Positions 1 to 8,816 of a DNA stretch of 64,000 nt are shown in pieces. Every line of letters begins with the position of its first letter. The first letter of the stretch is position 1. Position numbers and translations under genes: made by a program. The notes under the pieces were generated by a model, which was given only the letters and a program-made list of their open reading frames with translations, had not been told where the DNA came from and searched no databases. Where the stretch lies: the NCBI GenBank assembly GCA_963667875.2, contig CAXXGC010000003.1:186001-250000 (forward strand), in the 5' to 3' direction. The DNA is from JAEXOD01 sp963667875 (lineage in GTDB: Bacteria > Bacteroidota > Ignavibacteria > Ignavibacteriales > Melioribacteraceae).

Positions 1-1
1 G

Positions 2-1030
2 AAGGATAGACTTATAAGATATATAACTTCACAAAATAAAAATGTAATTTTTGCTATTGAAGCAAATATGCCTGAAGCTAGGTTGCTCAATGATTATATT
101 CAAACTGGAAAAGGAGATCCAAAGAAACTTTTAGACGGATTGTATTTTTGGACATGGAATACCCAAGAAGTCTTAGATATGGTTGAATGGATGAAAAATT
201 ATAATTTATCGGGTAAGGGGACTATTATATTTTGTGGGTTTGATTTACAGACTCCTACAATTGCCTTAGCGAATATTTCTGAATTAATAAGAAAAAATGA
301 ACCTAAGTATTTGGATTCAGTAAACAACATAAAGAATGTTATAAATGATTCATACAAACAATTGATGAAAAATTTTAGAAATCCAAATAAATTTCTTGCA
401 CAGAAATGGTATGATACCGCTATTATTTTGGATAATCATTTACGTTCAAATCGTTCTCAATATCAAAAACTTTTAGATACTACAGCAATAAATAATGCAA
501 TGATGGATTCAAAAATAATTGTTCAAGGGGCTAAGATGTTTTTATACGGCACCTTTTCGCGTGATTCAAGTATGGCGCAAAACATTATTTGGATTAAAGA
601 TTATATCGCAAAGGACAAAAAACTTATATTATGGGCACATAACGGACATGTGGCTAAACTTAAGATGATTATGGGTGATTATTTAAACAAGGAGTATGGA
701 AATAAAATGTTTGTTGTTGGTTTTTGTTATTATGATGGGGAATACACAAATAATGGAATAAATGGACTTGAATCTTATTCAACCGATCTGCCTGAACCGG
801 AAAGTATTGAATGGATACTCCATAATACTGGGATCAAAAAAATGTTTTTAAATTTACGAAATATATTTAATATTCCTAATGCATCATGGGTAAATAATTC
901 TCTTAATATTAGAACTGTAGGTGCTTATCAATCTGAAAAAGCTTTTTTTTCATTAAAATTACCTGAATGTTTTGATGCTTTAATATTTATTGATAAAAGC
1001 ACTCCTACAAAGCTTTTAAAGGATTATTGA
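2..1030 (+). CDS. Erythromycin esterase-like protein, 5' end outside window
   Basis: The reading frame is open from base 2, so the gene starts before the window; an internal ATG at 68 is not the true start. The visible 342 residues match the C-terminal two thirds of the next gene, including KDRLIRYI, FAIEANMPEARLL, the FWTWNTQEVLDM block and the WAHNGHV histidine motif. The family (Erythro_esteras, PF05139) contains EreA/EreB macrolide lactone hydrolases. Most environmental members have no known substrate, so resistance should not be assumed. The downstream paralog has a signal peptide, which suggests this one is also exported. The two genes are a tandem duplication separated by about 165 bases. 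Family is sure; substrate is unknown. Confidence 0.85.
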   Translation, partial: KDRLIRYITSQNKNVIFAIEANMPEARLLNDYIQTGKGDPKKLLDGLYFWTWNTQEVLDMVEWMKNYNLSGKGTIIFCGFDLQTPTIALANISELIRKNEPKYLDSVNNIKNVINDSYKQLMKNFRNPNKFLAQKWYDTAIILDNHLRSNRSQYQKLLDTTAINNAMMDSKIIVQGAKMFLYGTFSRDSSMAQNIIWIKDYIAKDKKLILWAHNGHVAKLKMIMGDYLNKEYGNKMFVVGFCYYDGEYTNNGINGLESYSTDLPEPESIEWILHNTGIKKMFLNLRNIFNIPNASWVNNSLNIRTVGAYQSEKAFFSLKLPECFDALIFIDKSTPTKLLKDY

Positions 1031-1194
1031 TTAAAAATAAATTGTAAGTTCATTTAAAGGTAAAAAAATAAGTAACATGTTATGGCTTAAGTATAACAAC
1101 GTTGGAAAAATATTAACCAAAATTTTGTTAAATGTTTAACTGATATGAGATTTTATAAATAATTAAACCGTTTTTTTTTATTGGGAGTTTGGGA

Positions 1195-2994
1195 ATGAAT
1201 AAGAAGTTTGTAATTATTGCAATATTAGCTTTATTTTTTGAAGTTATATTTATCCAAAATAGTAGTTATGCTTTTACAATAAAAAGTGACAGCACTTATA
1301 AAAATCTCGATTTTGAAACAGCAACAAAAAACGGGAAGCCAAAATTATGGTTTGCCGGTGGTAATGGGTATGAGATTCAACTTGATTCGATAAATGTGTT
1401 TCATGGCAAAAATAGTTTAAGAATATCAAAGGTTTCCGAGGGTATGATGGCAGTAGCGAGTTTCCAATTACCTCTAAAATCCGTGAAAGGAAAACATATA
1501 TTATACACCGGATATATAAAAACATTGATGGTAAATAAAGGTTATGCCGGTTTATGGTTACGCATGGATTCAAATAAAACAGCTATTAAATTACAAAATA
1601 TGAGTAAATATGGCCCTAAAGGTACAACTATTTGGACACGATATTCTATTGAAATGGATATTGATGATAATGCTGATAATGTTGTTTTTGGTGTTTTGCT
1701 TGTGGGCGATGGGACTGCTTGGTTTGATAGTTGTAATATTTATGTTGATGGGACTTTGCTTACCAAAGAGACCTATAAACCATTTGTGCCAACAAAAGAA
1801 CAATACGATAAAATAAAAAATAATGTTATTACATTATCAACTGTTGAGCCAAATATTGATAAAAGTGATCTTATTCCATTAAAGCCAATATTTGATAAGG
1901 CGGAAATTATTTCCTTGGGTGAAGGTACACATGGAACAAGTGAATTTTTTAAGATGAAAGACCGGCTGGTACGATTTATTACCAGTGAAAATAGGGATGC
2001 TGTTTTTGCTATTGAAGCAAATATGCCTGAAGCAAGACTGTTAAATGAATATATTCAAACAGGAAAAGGTAATGCGAAGGAGCTTTTAGAAGGATTGTAT
2101 TTTTGGACATGGAATACACAAGAAGTTTTAGATATGATTGAATGGATGAAAGATTATAATTTATCGGGGAAGGGGAATATTGAATTTTGCGGGTTTGACA
2201 TGCAATACCCTGCAATAGCTGCAAAAAATGTTTTTGAGTTTCTTGAAAAAAATGATACTGCATATATAGATTCAGTAAATATCCTATATAAAACTATTAT
2301 TGATTCTTATGAAAAAGCAATTAAAAATTATCAAAAACGCGAGCAAAGTATTATAAAACTATGGTACGATGCCGCAATAGTTTTAAATAACCATATTAAT
2401 GCAAATAAGTCAAATTATTTAAAAACAATGGATAGTATTATTGTAGATATTGTTATTCAAGATTCAAAAATAATTATTCAAGCGGCGGAAATGTTTTTAC
2501 CCGGAACATTTGTGCGTGATAGATGTATGGCAGAAAATATTATCTGGATTAAAGAACATATTGCAAAAGACAAAAAACTAATTTTATGGGCGCATAACGG
2601 TCATGTTGGAAAAATCAATAAAATGATGGGTGATCACTTATACAAAAAATATGGTAATAAGATGTTTGTAGTTGGTTTTGGTTATTATACCGGCAGTTAT
2701 ACAACTAACGGCGAAAATGGACTTGAAGCATATTCTACTGATTTGCCCGAAGCCGGAAGTATTGAATGGGTACTGCATAATATTGGAATAAATAATTTAT
2801 TCCTAAATTTTAGAAGTAATTCAAATATGCCGGAAATGCAATGGTTAAATGACGAAATTAATTTTCGGTCAGTTGGAGCGGTACAGTTGGACGAATCATT
2901 TGCACCTATAATATTACCAAAAGTATTTGACGGATTGACTTTTATTGATGAAAGCACTCCCTCAAAACTATTAAAGGTTTATGATAAAAAATAA
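1195..2994 (+). CDS. Secreted erythromycin esterase-like hydrolase
   Basis: A 599-residue protein. The ATG at 1195 is chosen over an in-frame TTG at 1189 because GGGAG (1183-1187) lies seven bases upstream. Residues 1-27 form a signal peptide. Residues about 35-180 look like a beta-sandwich (carbohydrate-binding-like) domain, and about 205-590 are the erythromycin esterase domain. Visible active-site motifs are GEGTHGTSEF with the family histidine, AIEANMPEA with the glutamate, and WAHNGHVGK with two further histidines. All are intact, so it should be an active hydrolase of unknown substrate, probably periplasmic or extracellular because it has a signal peptide and no T9SS tail. It is a tandem paralog of the preceding partial gene. 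Confidence 0.88.
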   Translation: MNKKFVIIAILALFFEVIFIQNSSYAFTIKSDSTYKNLDFETATKNGKPKLWFAGGNGYEIQLDSINVFHGKNSLRISKVSEGMMAVASFQLPLKSVKGKHILYTGYIKTLMVNKGYAGLWLRMDSNKTAIKLQNMSKYGPKGTTIWTRYSIEMDIDDNADNVVFGVLLVGDGTAWFDSCNIYVDGTLLTKETYKPFVPTKEQYDKIKNNVITLSTVEPNIDKSDLIPLKPIFDKAEIISLGEGTHGTSEFFKMKDRLVRFITSENRDAVFAIEANMPEARLLNEYIQTGKGNAKELLEGLYFWTWNTQEVLDMIEWMKDYNLSGKGNIEFCGFDMQYPAIAAKNVFEFLEKNDTAYIDSVNILYKTIIDSYEKAIKNYQKREQSIIKLWYDAAIVLNNHINANKSNYLKTMDSIIVDIVIQDSKIIIQAAEMFLPGTFVRDRCMAENIIWIKEHIAKDKKLILWAHNGHVGKINKMMGDHLYKKYGNKMFVVGFGYYTGSYTTNGENGLEAYSTDLPEAGSIEWVLHNIGINNLFLNFRSNSNMPEMQWLNDEINFRSVGAVQLDESFAPIILPKVFDGLTFIDESTPSKLLKVYDKK

Positions 2995-3125
2995 ATAGTT
3001 CTAATGATTATAGGGAAAAGAAAATAAATCCGTATACTGGAAATGTATTGATTGAAATATTCTAAAATATAATGTTATATTTATTAAATAACTTAAATCA
3101 CAAAATATTCACATTTATTTTCTTC

Positions 3126-3154
3126 TTGACAATCAAAGTCCTTTTATATATTTT
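3126..3154 (+). promoter_or_regulatory. Candidate sigma-70-type promoter for the lipoprotein gene
   Basis: TTGACA at 3126-3131, a 17-base spacer, then TATTTT at 3149-3154. The spacing matches two better sites in this window (14557-14585 and 34196-34224). It would give a 5' leader of about 125 bases before the lipoprotein start at 3287. The rest of the 2995-3286 spacer shows no other clear feature. Confidence 0.4.
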
Positions 3155-3286
3155 AAATTTACTGAAGTAAATACTAAAGGATGGGTTCCAATTAGCTTAA
3201 GACTGAAAATCCCCAATAGCTTTTTCGAAAATATGTATGTTATTCAATTTAGTTGAATTATTGATTAAAATTAGAAGGTGATAAAA

Positions 3287-4030
3287 ATGAAGAGAAATAC
3301 TGTAGTGATGTTTTTTATTGTTGTGTTTGTTTTATTAATTAATGGCTGCAAAAAAGATGAAACATCAGTAACGTCACCAATTCCAATTGTCAAAGGTGAT
3401 TTAATGGGTTATACTATTTTAAGAAACGAAAAATACGTTGCTGAAAAAAATAATAGTTTTATAACTGTATCAGTAGAAGGAACCAATTTAAGTAGTCAAA
3501 CAGATTCAAGTGGAAATTATTCAATTAAAGGTATTGAAGCAGGGGAAAGAGTGATTGTCTTCACAAAAACAGGGTATGGGATATATAAAACTAAAAATAC
3601 TATTGTAGGAAATTCAACAAGTGTTATTGGACGAGTGGATATTTATGAATTTCCCCCATTTAATGTTCAAAATTTGAAAGCTAAAGTTATTTCTAATAAT
3701 TTTGAATTATCCGGTACTCTCTCAAATACTTTAGATGGAGGTCGAGGGATTGTATGCTATGCGTTTTCTGATAGTACTGTCTCTTCAGAACCAAGTAAAT
3801 ATCTATTTAGTGATTATTCTACATTATTTTCAGGGGTAAATTCTTTTAACATTCGAATAAGTTTTTCTGAATTATTAAATAATGGATTTAAGTCTGGGCA
3901 AACCGTTTATTTTATTATGTATGGTTCTATATATAATCACCCCTGTTATTATTATTTGGAAATCAATAAAACTGTTTACTGTTGTCTAAGTTTAACACCT
4001 TCAAACATAGTAAGTGTAACTATTCCTTAA
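3287..4030 (+). CDS. Lipoprotein with carboxypeptidase-regulatory-like domain
   Basis: A 247-residue protein. The ATG at 3287 is preferred to a GTG at 3278 because AGAAGG sits at 3273-3278. It has a short lysine/arginine N-terminus, a hydrophobic stretch and a lipobox (LINGC), so it should be lipid-anchored in the envelope. Residues about 35-120 read as a carboxypeptidase D regulatory-like (transthyretin-like) beta fold, with the typical DSSGNYSIKGIEAGERVI segment. Residues about 125-245 match no family I recognise. The stop lies 15 bases before the next small gene, so the two are probably co-transcribed. Function is unknown; a binding or structural role is likely. Confidence 0.7.
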   Translation: MKRNTVVMFFIVVFVLLINGCKKDETSVTSPIPIVKGDLMGYTILRNEKYVAEKNNSFITVSVEGTNLSSQTDSSGNYSIKGIEAGERVIVFTKTGYGIYKTKNTIVGNSTSVIGRVDIYEFPPFNVQNLKAKVISNNFELSGTLSNTLDGGRGIVCYAFSDSTVSSEPSKYLFSDYSTLFSGVNSFNIRISFSELLNNGFKSGQTVYFIMYGSIYNHPCYYYLEINKTVYCCLSLTPSNIVSVTIP

Positions 4031-4045
4031 AAATTGGAGTATAAA

Positions 4046-4255
4046 ATGAAAGAACACAAAGGACATACCAAAACATTTGATGAACTTGATTTTGCTGAAC
4101 AAGCAAAATCGATTAATGCAACAATTATTAATTTGTCGAATTCTATTAGTGCACATGTTAAAAGAGCCGGAGAAATCGATGGAAAGAACTCAAATGAAAC
4201 ATTATTAAAATGTATCGGCCAATGTTCACGTATGATTGATAGATTAACGAAATAA
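4046..4255 (+). CDS. Small hypothetical protein (69 aa)
   Basis: The start is the ATG at 4046, preceded by TTGGAG (4034-4039). The product is a mostly helical, charged 69-residue protein with no signal peptide and two cysteines near the C-terminus (KCIGQCSRM). It follows the lipoprotein gene by 15 bases, which suggests one transcript. No family is recognised. The good ribosome-binding site and the downstream hairpin support it as a real gene. Confidence 0.55.
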   Translation: MKEHKGHTKTFDELDFAEQAKSINATIINLSNSISAHVKRAGEIDGKNSNETLLKCIGQCSRMIDRLTK

Positions 4256-4286
4256 ATGATTCTTATTAATTATGGGTGCTTTTTAT

Positions 4287-4318
4287 TGTTCCACTAAAAT
4301 AAATTATTTAGTGGAACA
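4287..4318 (+). terminator. Perfect 12-bp hairpin after the small gene
   Basis: The arms TGTTCCACTAAA (4287-4298) and TTTAGTGGAACA (4307-4318) are perfectly complementary with an 8-base loop. It lies about 30 bases past the stop at 4255, where a terminator is expected. The following bases (TTGGTTATT) are only weakly T-rich, so termination is plausible but not certain. Confidence 0.45.
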
Positions 4319-4412
4319 TTGGTTATTAAAAGATTCTAAATGATTTATTGTGTTTAAAAGTAGTGTAGTATTATTTTACAAGTAACAAAATTTAAGGATA
4401 ATAATTTTTAAT

Positions 4413-4859
4413 CTAAAGGTATTTCTCCTCATAATCAATTTTGTTAACGGTTAAAAAATCAATATATTCATCAATAAACGATTTTTTGCTATGATGTTCT
4501 TCTTGATTTTTTATATAATTAATAACCCTGTCGATATCTTTTACTGAATTTGTAAATGCGCCATAACCTTCCTGCCATCGGAACAGTCCATTAATAAGTT
4601 TGTTGTCGTTAATAAATTTGGAGGATGAATGTTTGATGTCGCGGACTAAGGTATCAATTTGTACTGTTGGCGTTAAACTTAAAAATATGTGAACATGATT
4701 TAAATATCCCCCAATAATATATAATTTTTGATTTCTTTTTTCAATTACTCCAGAAATAAATCTAAATACTTTTTCTCTAACCTCGCGTGTTAAAACATTT
4801 TCCCTGCGTTTTGTAGAAAAAACAATATGAACAAATAATTGCGTATATGTATTTGACAT
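4413..4859 (-). CDS. tnpA: IS200/IS605-family Y1 transposase (TnpA)
   Basis: A 148-residue single-domain transposase of the Y1_Tnp family (PF01797), full length for an IS200 TnpA. The HUH metal motif is visible as HVH (H55, H57), and the catalytic tyrosine is Y115 in INYIKNQEEHH. This family cuts and rejoins single-stranded DNA at hairpins, or acts on REP hairpins when it is a RAYT. Hairpin repeats of the CCYACC-TAC-GGTGGG type lie immediately on its 5' side (4927-4943 and 6416-6590), which suggests they are its substrate. No accompanying tnpB is present. Catalytic residues are intact, so it may be active. Confidence 0.9.
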   Translation of the reverse strand: MSNTYTQLFVHIVFSTKRRENVLTREVREKVFRFISGVIEKRNQKLYIIGGYLNHVHIFLSLTPTVQIDTLVRDIKHSSSKFINDNKLINGLFRWQEGYGAFTNSVKDIDRVINYIKNQEEHHSKKSFIDEYIDFLTVNKIDYEEKYL

Positions 4860-5064
4860 AATATATTATTAATAATTGTTTTATTATAAATTAATAATAT
4901 TTTTGTTGAAATTCAAATCTATTAAAGGGTCCTACCTACGGTGTGTAATAGCAAAATAGAAATGTCACTATTCGACAAAGTAGAAATGTCACTAAAAAGG
5001 TAAAATAGCGAGAAAAACATAGGACAAAGCAATAAATTTCAGATCAAAAAGAACAGGTCTGAAA

Positions 5065-6288
5065 ATGCAAAAAGAAATAAAATTAAATGTTGAAGAATTA
5101 TATAAAATTAACACAATTGAACAACTCAGTAAAGGACAAATAACAATTGAAGAATGTTGTAAATTACTAAATTTAAGTAAACGTCAAATATTTCGATTAA
5201 AGAAAAAGAATAAAAAGGAAGGGGCGATATCGATAATCCATGGGTTGAAGGGGAAAAAATCTAACCATGGTTACACGCAAAAGACAAAAGAAAAAACAAT
5301 AAGTATCTATCGAAGTGAATATTGTGATTATGGACCCACCTTGTTTAGTGAGAAACTATTAAAAAATTACAATCTGGATATAAGCCATGAAACATTAAGA
5401 TTGTGGATGAGGGAAAACGCAATCACAACATCAATGCGAAAGAAACGCCCACATAGGAAAAAGCGGGAAAGACGGACATGCTTTGGCGAACTACTACAAT
5501 TTGACGGAAGCATCCATGATTGGTTTGAGGGACGTGGAGCAAATTGTTGTTTATTCCAAGCAATAGATGATGCAACAAACAGAGTTTATATACAATTTGC
5601 CGTAAGCGAAAATAGTGCAGATGCAATGCAGGTAATGTTAGATTATGTGAGGCTTTATGGCGTCCCAAGAAGCATATATACTGATTTTGGCAGTGTTTAT
5701 GCTGGCGAGGATACATTAACTGATTTTAGCAGAGCAATGAAAGAATTAGGGTGCCAATCAATTTTCGCACACTCACCACAAGCCAAAGGAAGAGTAGAAC
5801 GAGGCAATAGAACACTTCAAGACCGATTAGTAAAGGCGTTACGGGAAAAAGGGATATCGAATATTGGTGAGGCAAATAAGTACCTAATCGATGAATTTAT
5901 TGATGAATACAACGAAAAATTTGCGTTAAAAACAGAAGCTCCGAATTCACATTATCTTGTAGGAGCAGTTGATTTAAGAAATATTTTTTGTTATAAAACA
6001 ACTCGTCAGGTAAGAAACGATTATACGATCACACTAAATGGGGTTTATATACAATTGTTAACAGGTGAAGCACCTTTACCAATGCCGAGAAAAGAAGTTC
6101 AGATAAGTAAGTGGCTTGATGATAGTTTGCATATATATTACAACGATAAAGAACTGTCCTATAAAATACTTAACTCAAAACCCAAATCAATCCATAAAAC
6201 TGTTAGAAAGCCAAAATCAGAACATCCATGGCGAACGCTAAATAAGAACATGTTTAAGCCTAAGCACAGCAAAAGGGGCAATAAATAG
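5065..6288 (+). CDS. IS1202/ISNCY-family DDE transposase
   Basis: A 407-residue transposase. The N-terminal 60 residues form a helix-turn-helix (CCKLLNLSKRQIFRLKKK), followed by a basic linker and an rve-type integrase core. The DDE triad is visible as D147 (LQFDGSIHDWFEG), D207 (YTDFGS) and E245 (GRVERGN). The QFDGS-HDWFEGR signature is typical of the ISNCY/IS1202 group. The length is normal and the frame is unbroken. The ATG at 5065 has only a weak upstream purine run. The 24-bp inverted repeats around it confirm the element. Confidence 0.93.
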   Translation: MQKEIKLNVEELYKINTIEQLSKGQITIEECCKLLNLSKRQIFRLKKKNKKEGAISIIHGLKGKKSNHGYTQKTKEKTISIYRSEYCDYGPTLFSEKLLKNYNLDISHETLRLWMRENAITTSMRKKRPHRKKRERRTCFGELLQFDGSIHDWFEGRGANCCLFQAIDDATNRVYIQFAVSENSADAMQVMLDYVRLYGVPRSIYTDFGSVYAGEDTLTDFSRAMKELGCQSIFAHSPQAKGRVERGNRTLQDRLVKALREKGISNIGEANKYLIDEFIDEYNEKFALKTEAPNSHYLVGAVDLRNIFCYKTTRQVRNDYTITLNGVYIQLLTGEAPLPMPRKEVQISKWLDDSLHIYYNDKELSYKILNSKPKSIHKTVRKPKSEHPWRTLNKNMFKPKHSKRGNK

Positions 6289-6334
6289 GGGTAACTTCAG
6301 TCGGACTACGTCCTCCTTCGTTACCCCTATTTAT
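6281..6334 (+). terminator. Strong hairpin at the end of the transposase gene
   Basis: The 15-bp perfect arms ATAAATAGGGGTAAC (6281-6295) and GTTACCCCTATTTAT (6320-6334) enclose a loop that holds a second small hairpin (GGAC-TAC-GTCC). The stem overlaps the transposase stop codon at 6286-6288. It is followed by a run of A, so on the other strand it reads as hairpin preceded by T. It may insulate the element against outside transcription. Confidence 0.6.
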
Positions 6335-6415
6335 AAAAAAAAAAAAAAATGAATTCTGTTCATTAATGACATTTCTATTTTGCTGAAACGGTGACATTTC
6401 TATTTTGCTATTACA

Positions 6416-6590
6416 GGGTCCTACCTACGGTGGGGGAAAAAAAATGGATGATAAAACTCATAATATTAAAATTTGATTCTATTAAAGAGTCCCACCTACG
6501 GTGGGGGGAATATAATCGGATGATAAAACCCATAATATTCAAAATCTGATTCTATTGAAAAAAACAAATTCCCTCATAGGGGGATTCCGT
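6416..6590. repeat. Tandem hairpin repeat units beside the Y1 transposase
   Basis: About 70-75-bp units share the blocks TTCTATTRAA, a hairpin, GGATGATAAAAC and CATAATATT. Unit A is split by the insertion sequence (its left half ends at 4943). Unit B has the perfect hairpin CCCACC-TAC-GGTGGG at 6491-6505. Unit C keeps the flank but has a different hairpin, CCCT-CAT-AGGG, at 6571-6581. The hairpins vary while the architecture stays the same, like REP elements associated with Y1 transposases. The remainder of 6289-6617 holds nothing else I can identify. Confidence 0.65.
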
Positions 6591-6617
6591 TAATAACCAA
6601 TAATAATCGTGAACCAT

Positions 6618-8798
6618 TTAATTCCGGTTAAAGCAGATTTGAAAATTTGTACCGAGGTTTTTTTTGGTTGTAAATGAAATTTGGGCATTATTAATTTCGC
6701 AATATTTTTTAACAAGGGCTAAGCCAAGTCCGTTGCCGTCAAACTTTCGCGAATAACCATGTTCGGCTTGCGAAAATGGTTCAAAAATATATGGCAAATA
6801 TTCTTCATCAATACCAATGCCTGTATCCGAAACGCTTACAATAATATTATTGTTTTCAACTTCATCAATAGAAATACAAACATTACCCTTTGGGGTAAAT
6901 TTAATGGCATTATCAATTAAGTTTGAAAAGATGTGAAAAACAGAATGTTCATCAAGTTCAATCATTGTATCTTCAACATTGGAAATTAATCGAAAATCTA
7001 AATTATTTGCTTCCGCCCTTTTTGCAAAATCTTTATGAAGCTTATTTAATAATTTATAGAGGTTAATTTTTTTTGAGATAATTTGGTAGCTGCCTTTTTG
7101 AATTTCGGACATGTTAAGGATTAATTCAATTGTACGTACAATTCTTTCCGATGCGTTATTTATTGATTTCAGATAAGATTCCAAATCAGCATTTAAACTT
7201 TCGTTTAACTCTTCTTTAATTAAAGAAGAATAATTGACAATAATATTTACCGGAGTTCTAATTTCGTGCGACATTTGAGCTAAAAAATCAGTTTTAAGTG
7301 AATCGGATTTTTCGGCAGTAATTTTGGCCTGCTCAAGCATCTTAATGTATCTATCCTTTTGAATAATACCGCTAATAGAGGACGCAGTTGCCCTTAAAAT
7401 CGATTCTTCAACCTCATTCCATATTCTTTCCCGTTTAGTGTCGCTGAAGCCTATAAAGCCCCATAATTGGTTATCTGTAATTATGGGAACAATTAACAAC
7501 GATTTAATATCAATTAACTCTAAAAAACTTTTTTCATTTTCAGGAAATTGAGAAACGAGGCCAAATAAAGTTTGCTCCTCCGATAAAACATCGTACCAGC
7601 GTTGAAAACATTCCTTTCCCAAAATATTATTTAACAAAGGATTATTTAAATTAGATTGAACATTTTTATTAACCCATTCAAATTTAATACTTGAGTAAAC
7701 GTTGTTTGAGTTTTTTTCATATTTGTTTTCATAAATAAATACTCTATCAACTTTGGCCGATTCGCCAAGTGTTTTTAAAGCCGATGAAATAGCATTATCG
7801 AAATTATTTACAGATAAAAGAGATTGAGTAGAATCGGAAATTCCTATTAATAAATTAGTATGTTTGTTTAGAGTTTCTTCAATAATTTTTTTATTGGTGA
7901 TATTTGAAAAACTTTCCAAATAAAAAACATTATCATTAATATTTACCGTTGTAACTGAAGTGAGAATAGAAATTATTTCACCGTTAAGTTTTTTAAAAAG
8001 TGTTTCGACATTATCAACACAATAATTTTCAAACCAATTAGACTTGCTGTTTTCATCAACAATAAAATCCAGTCTGGATCTGCCAATCAATTCGTCATAA
8101 GTGGAATCGGTTATATTAAAAGCGGCTAAATTAGCATCAATAATAATATTGGTATCTTTTTGAATAACAAGAACTGCAACATTTATAGAATCCAGAATTA
8201 ATTTTATATCTCTTTTCTTTTGATTAAGAATTTCGGTTTTAACAGCAACTTTTTGATTGCTAACTGAGGTAAGATACTTAATATCTTTACGCAGCTGATA
8301 ATTATTAATAAATGAAGAAATTTGATTTGCATGCGCAGAAATTAAACTTAACGAAAACTGTTCGTAATTTCTTTGGCCATTAACCAGATATACAAAAATA
8401 ACCCCTAAAACACCCGATGGGGAAATAAGCGGTATAATAATAACATTGGTAATTAATTGCGCTTCTTCTTCCAGTTTGTAGTAAAAAATATTTCCCGAAC
8501 TCAATACTAAAGAAATTATTTGGTCATCAATCAGTTTATTATAAATTAAATCAAAAGGAATATTATCACTTTTATCACTAAAACGAGAAGAGGTAAAAAC
8601 AAATTCACCTTCATTTAATGAATAAAATGAAGCAGCTGTTGAGAGGGGAATTTCAAGTAATACATCCAACCCTTTTTCAATAATAGAAGATAACGGTTCG
8701 CTTTTTAATCTATATGAAGAATAAGATAACATTGAATTGATAAATTTTTGCCACCAAAAAATTGATGGAGTATAACTAGTAAGCATGTCAGAAGTCAT
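6618..8798 (-). CDS. Cytoplasmic hybrid-sensor-free histidine kinase (GAF-PAS-GAF-HisKA-HATPase)
   Basis: A 726-residue sensor kinase with no clear membrane segment, so probably soluble. Approximate order: GAF-like 30-175, PAS 195-310, GAF 325-475, HisKA 495-565, HATPase_c 600-725. The phospho-acceptor is H511 in MSHEIRTP. The N box (NLIDNAIKF), G1 (DTGIGID), F box (FEPFSQA) and G2 (GNGLGLALV) are all present, so it should be active. It is the last gene of a three-gene operon, 18 bases after the HDOD gene. No response regulator is adjacent; the CheY-like protein at 21079 is a possible but unproven partner. Confidence 0.9.
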   Translation of the reverse strand: MTSDMLTSYTPSIFWWQKFINSMLSYSSYRLKSEPLSSIIEKGLDVLLEIPLSTAASFYSLNEGEFVFTSSRFSDKSDNIPFDLIYNKLIDDQIISLVLSSGNIFYYKLEEEAQLITNVIIIPLISPSGVLGVIFVYLVNGQRNYEQFSLSLISAHANQISSFINNYQLRKDIKYLTSVSNQKVAVKTEILNQKKRDIKLILDSINVAVLVIQKDTNIIIDANLAAFNITDSTYDELIGRSRLDFIVDENSKSNWFENYCVDNVETLFKKLNGEIISILTSVTTVNINDNVFYLESFSNITNKKIIEETLNKHTNLLIGISDSTQSLLSVNNFDNAISSALKTLGESAKVDRVFIYENKYEKNSNNVYSSIKFEWVNKNVQSNLNNPLLNNILGKECFQRWYDVLSEEQTLFGLVSQFPENEKSFLELIDIKSLLIVPIITDNQLWGFIGFSDTKRERIWNEVEESILRATASSISGIIQKDRYIKMLEQAKITAEKSDSLKTDFLAQMSHEIRTPVNIIVNYSSLIKEELNESLNADLESYLKSINNASERIVRTIELILNMSEIQKGSYQIISKKINLYKLLNKLHKDFAKRAEANNLDFRLISNVEDTMIELDEHSVFHIFSNLIDNAIKFTPKGNVCISIDEVENNNIIVSVSDTGIGIDEEYLPYIFEPFSQAEHGYSRKFDGNGLGLALVKKYCEINNAQISFTTKKNLGTNFQICFNRN

Positions 8799-8816
8799 AA
8801 TATTCGGTATATTAAA

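Larger units (their letters stand above)
4944..6415 (+). mobile_element. Complete IS1202/ISNCY-type insertion sequence, 1472 bp
   Basis: The element begins TGTAATAGCAAAATAG at 4944 and ends with the exact reverse complement at 6415; the terminal inverted repeats are 24 bp and perfect (4944-4967 and 6392-6415). A second copy of the inner motif (TAGAAATGTCA) follows at each end, a typical layout for transposase-binding sites. The flanks carry a 17-bp direct repeat, GGGTCCTACCTACGGTG, at 4927-4943 and 6416-6432. This is a long target duplication, as known for the IS1202 group. It encodes one transposase, with a strong hairpin overlapping the stop codon. The intact ends, duplication and ORF point to a recent insertion. 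Confidence 0.93.

Noticed and set aside
3092..3256. Open stretch of 54 codons ending in a protein-like segment (GWVPISLRLKIPNSFF)
   Set aside because: It has no start codon or ribosome-binding site and overlaps a TTGACA-17-TATTTT promoter; it could be a decayed remnant but cannot be supported.
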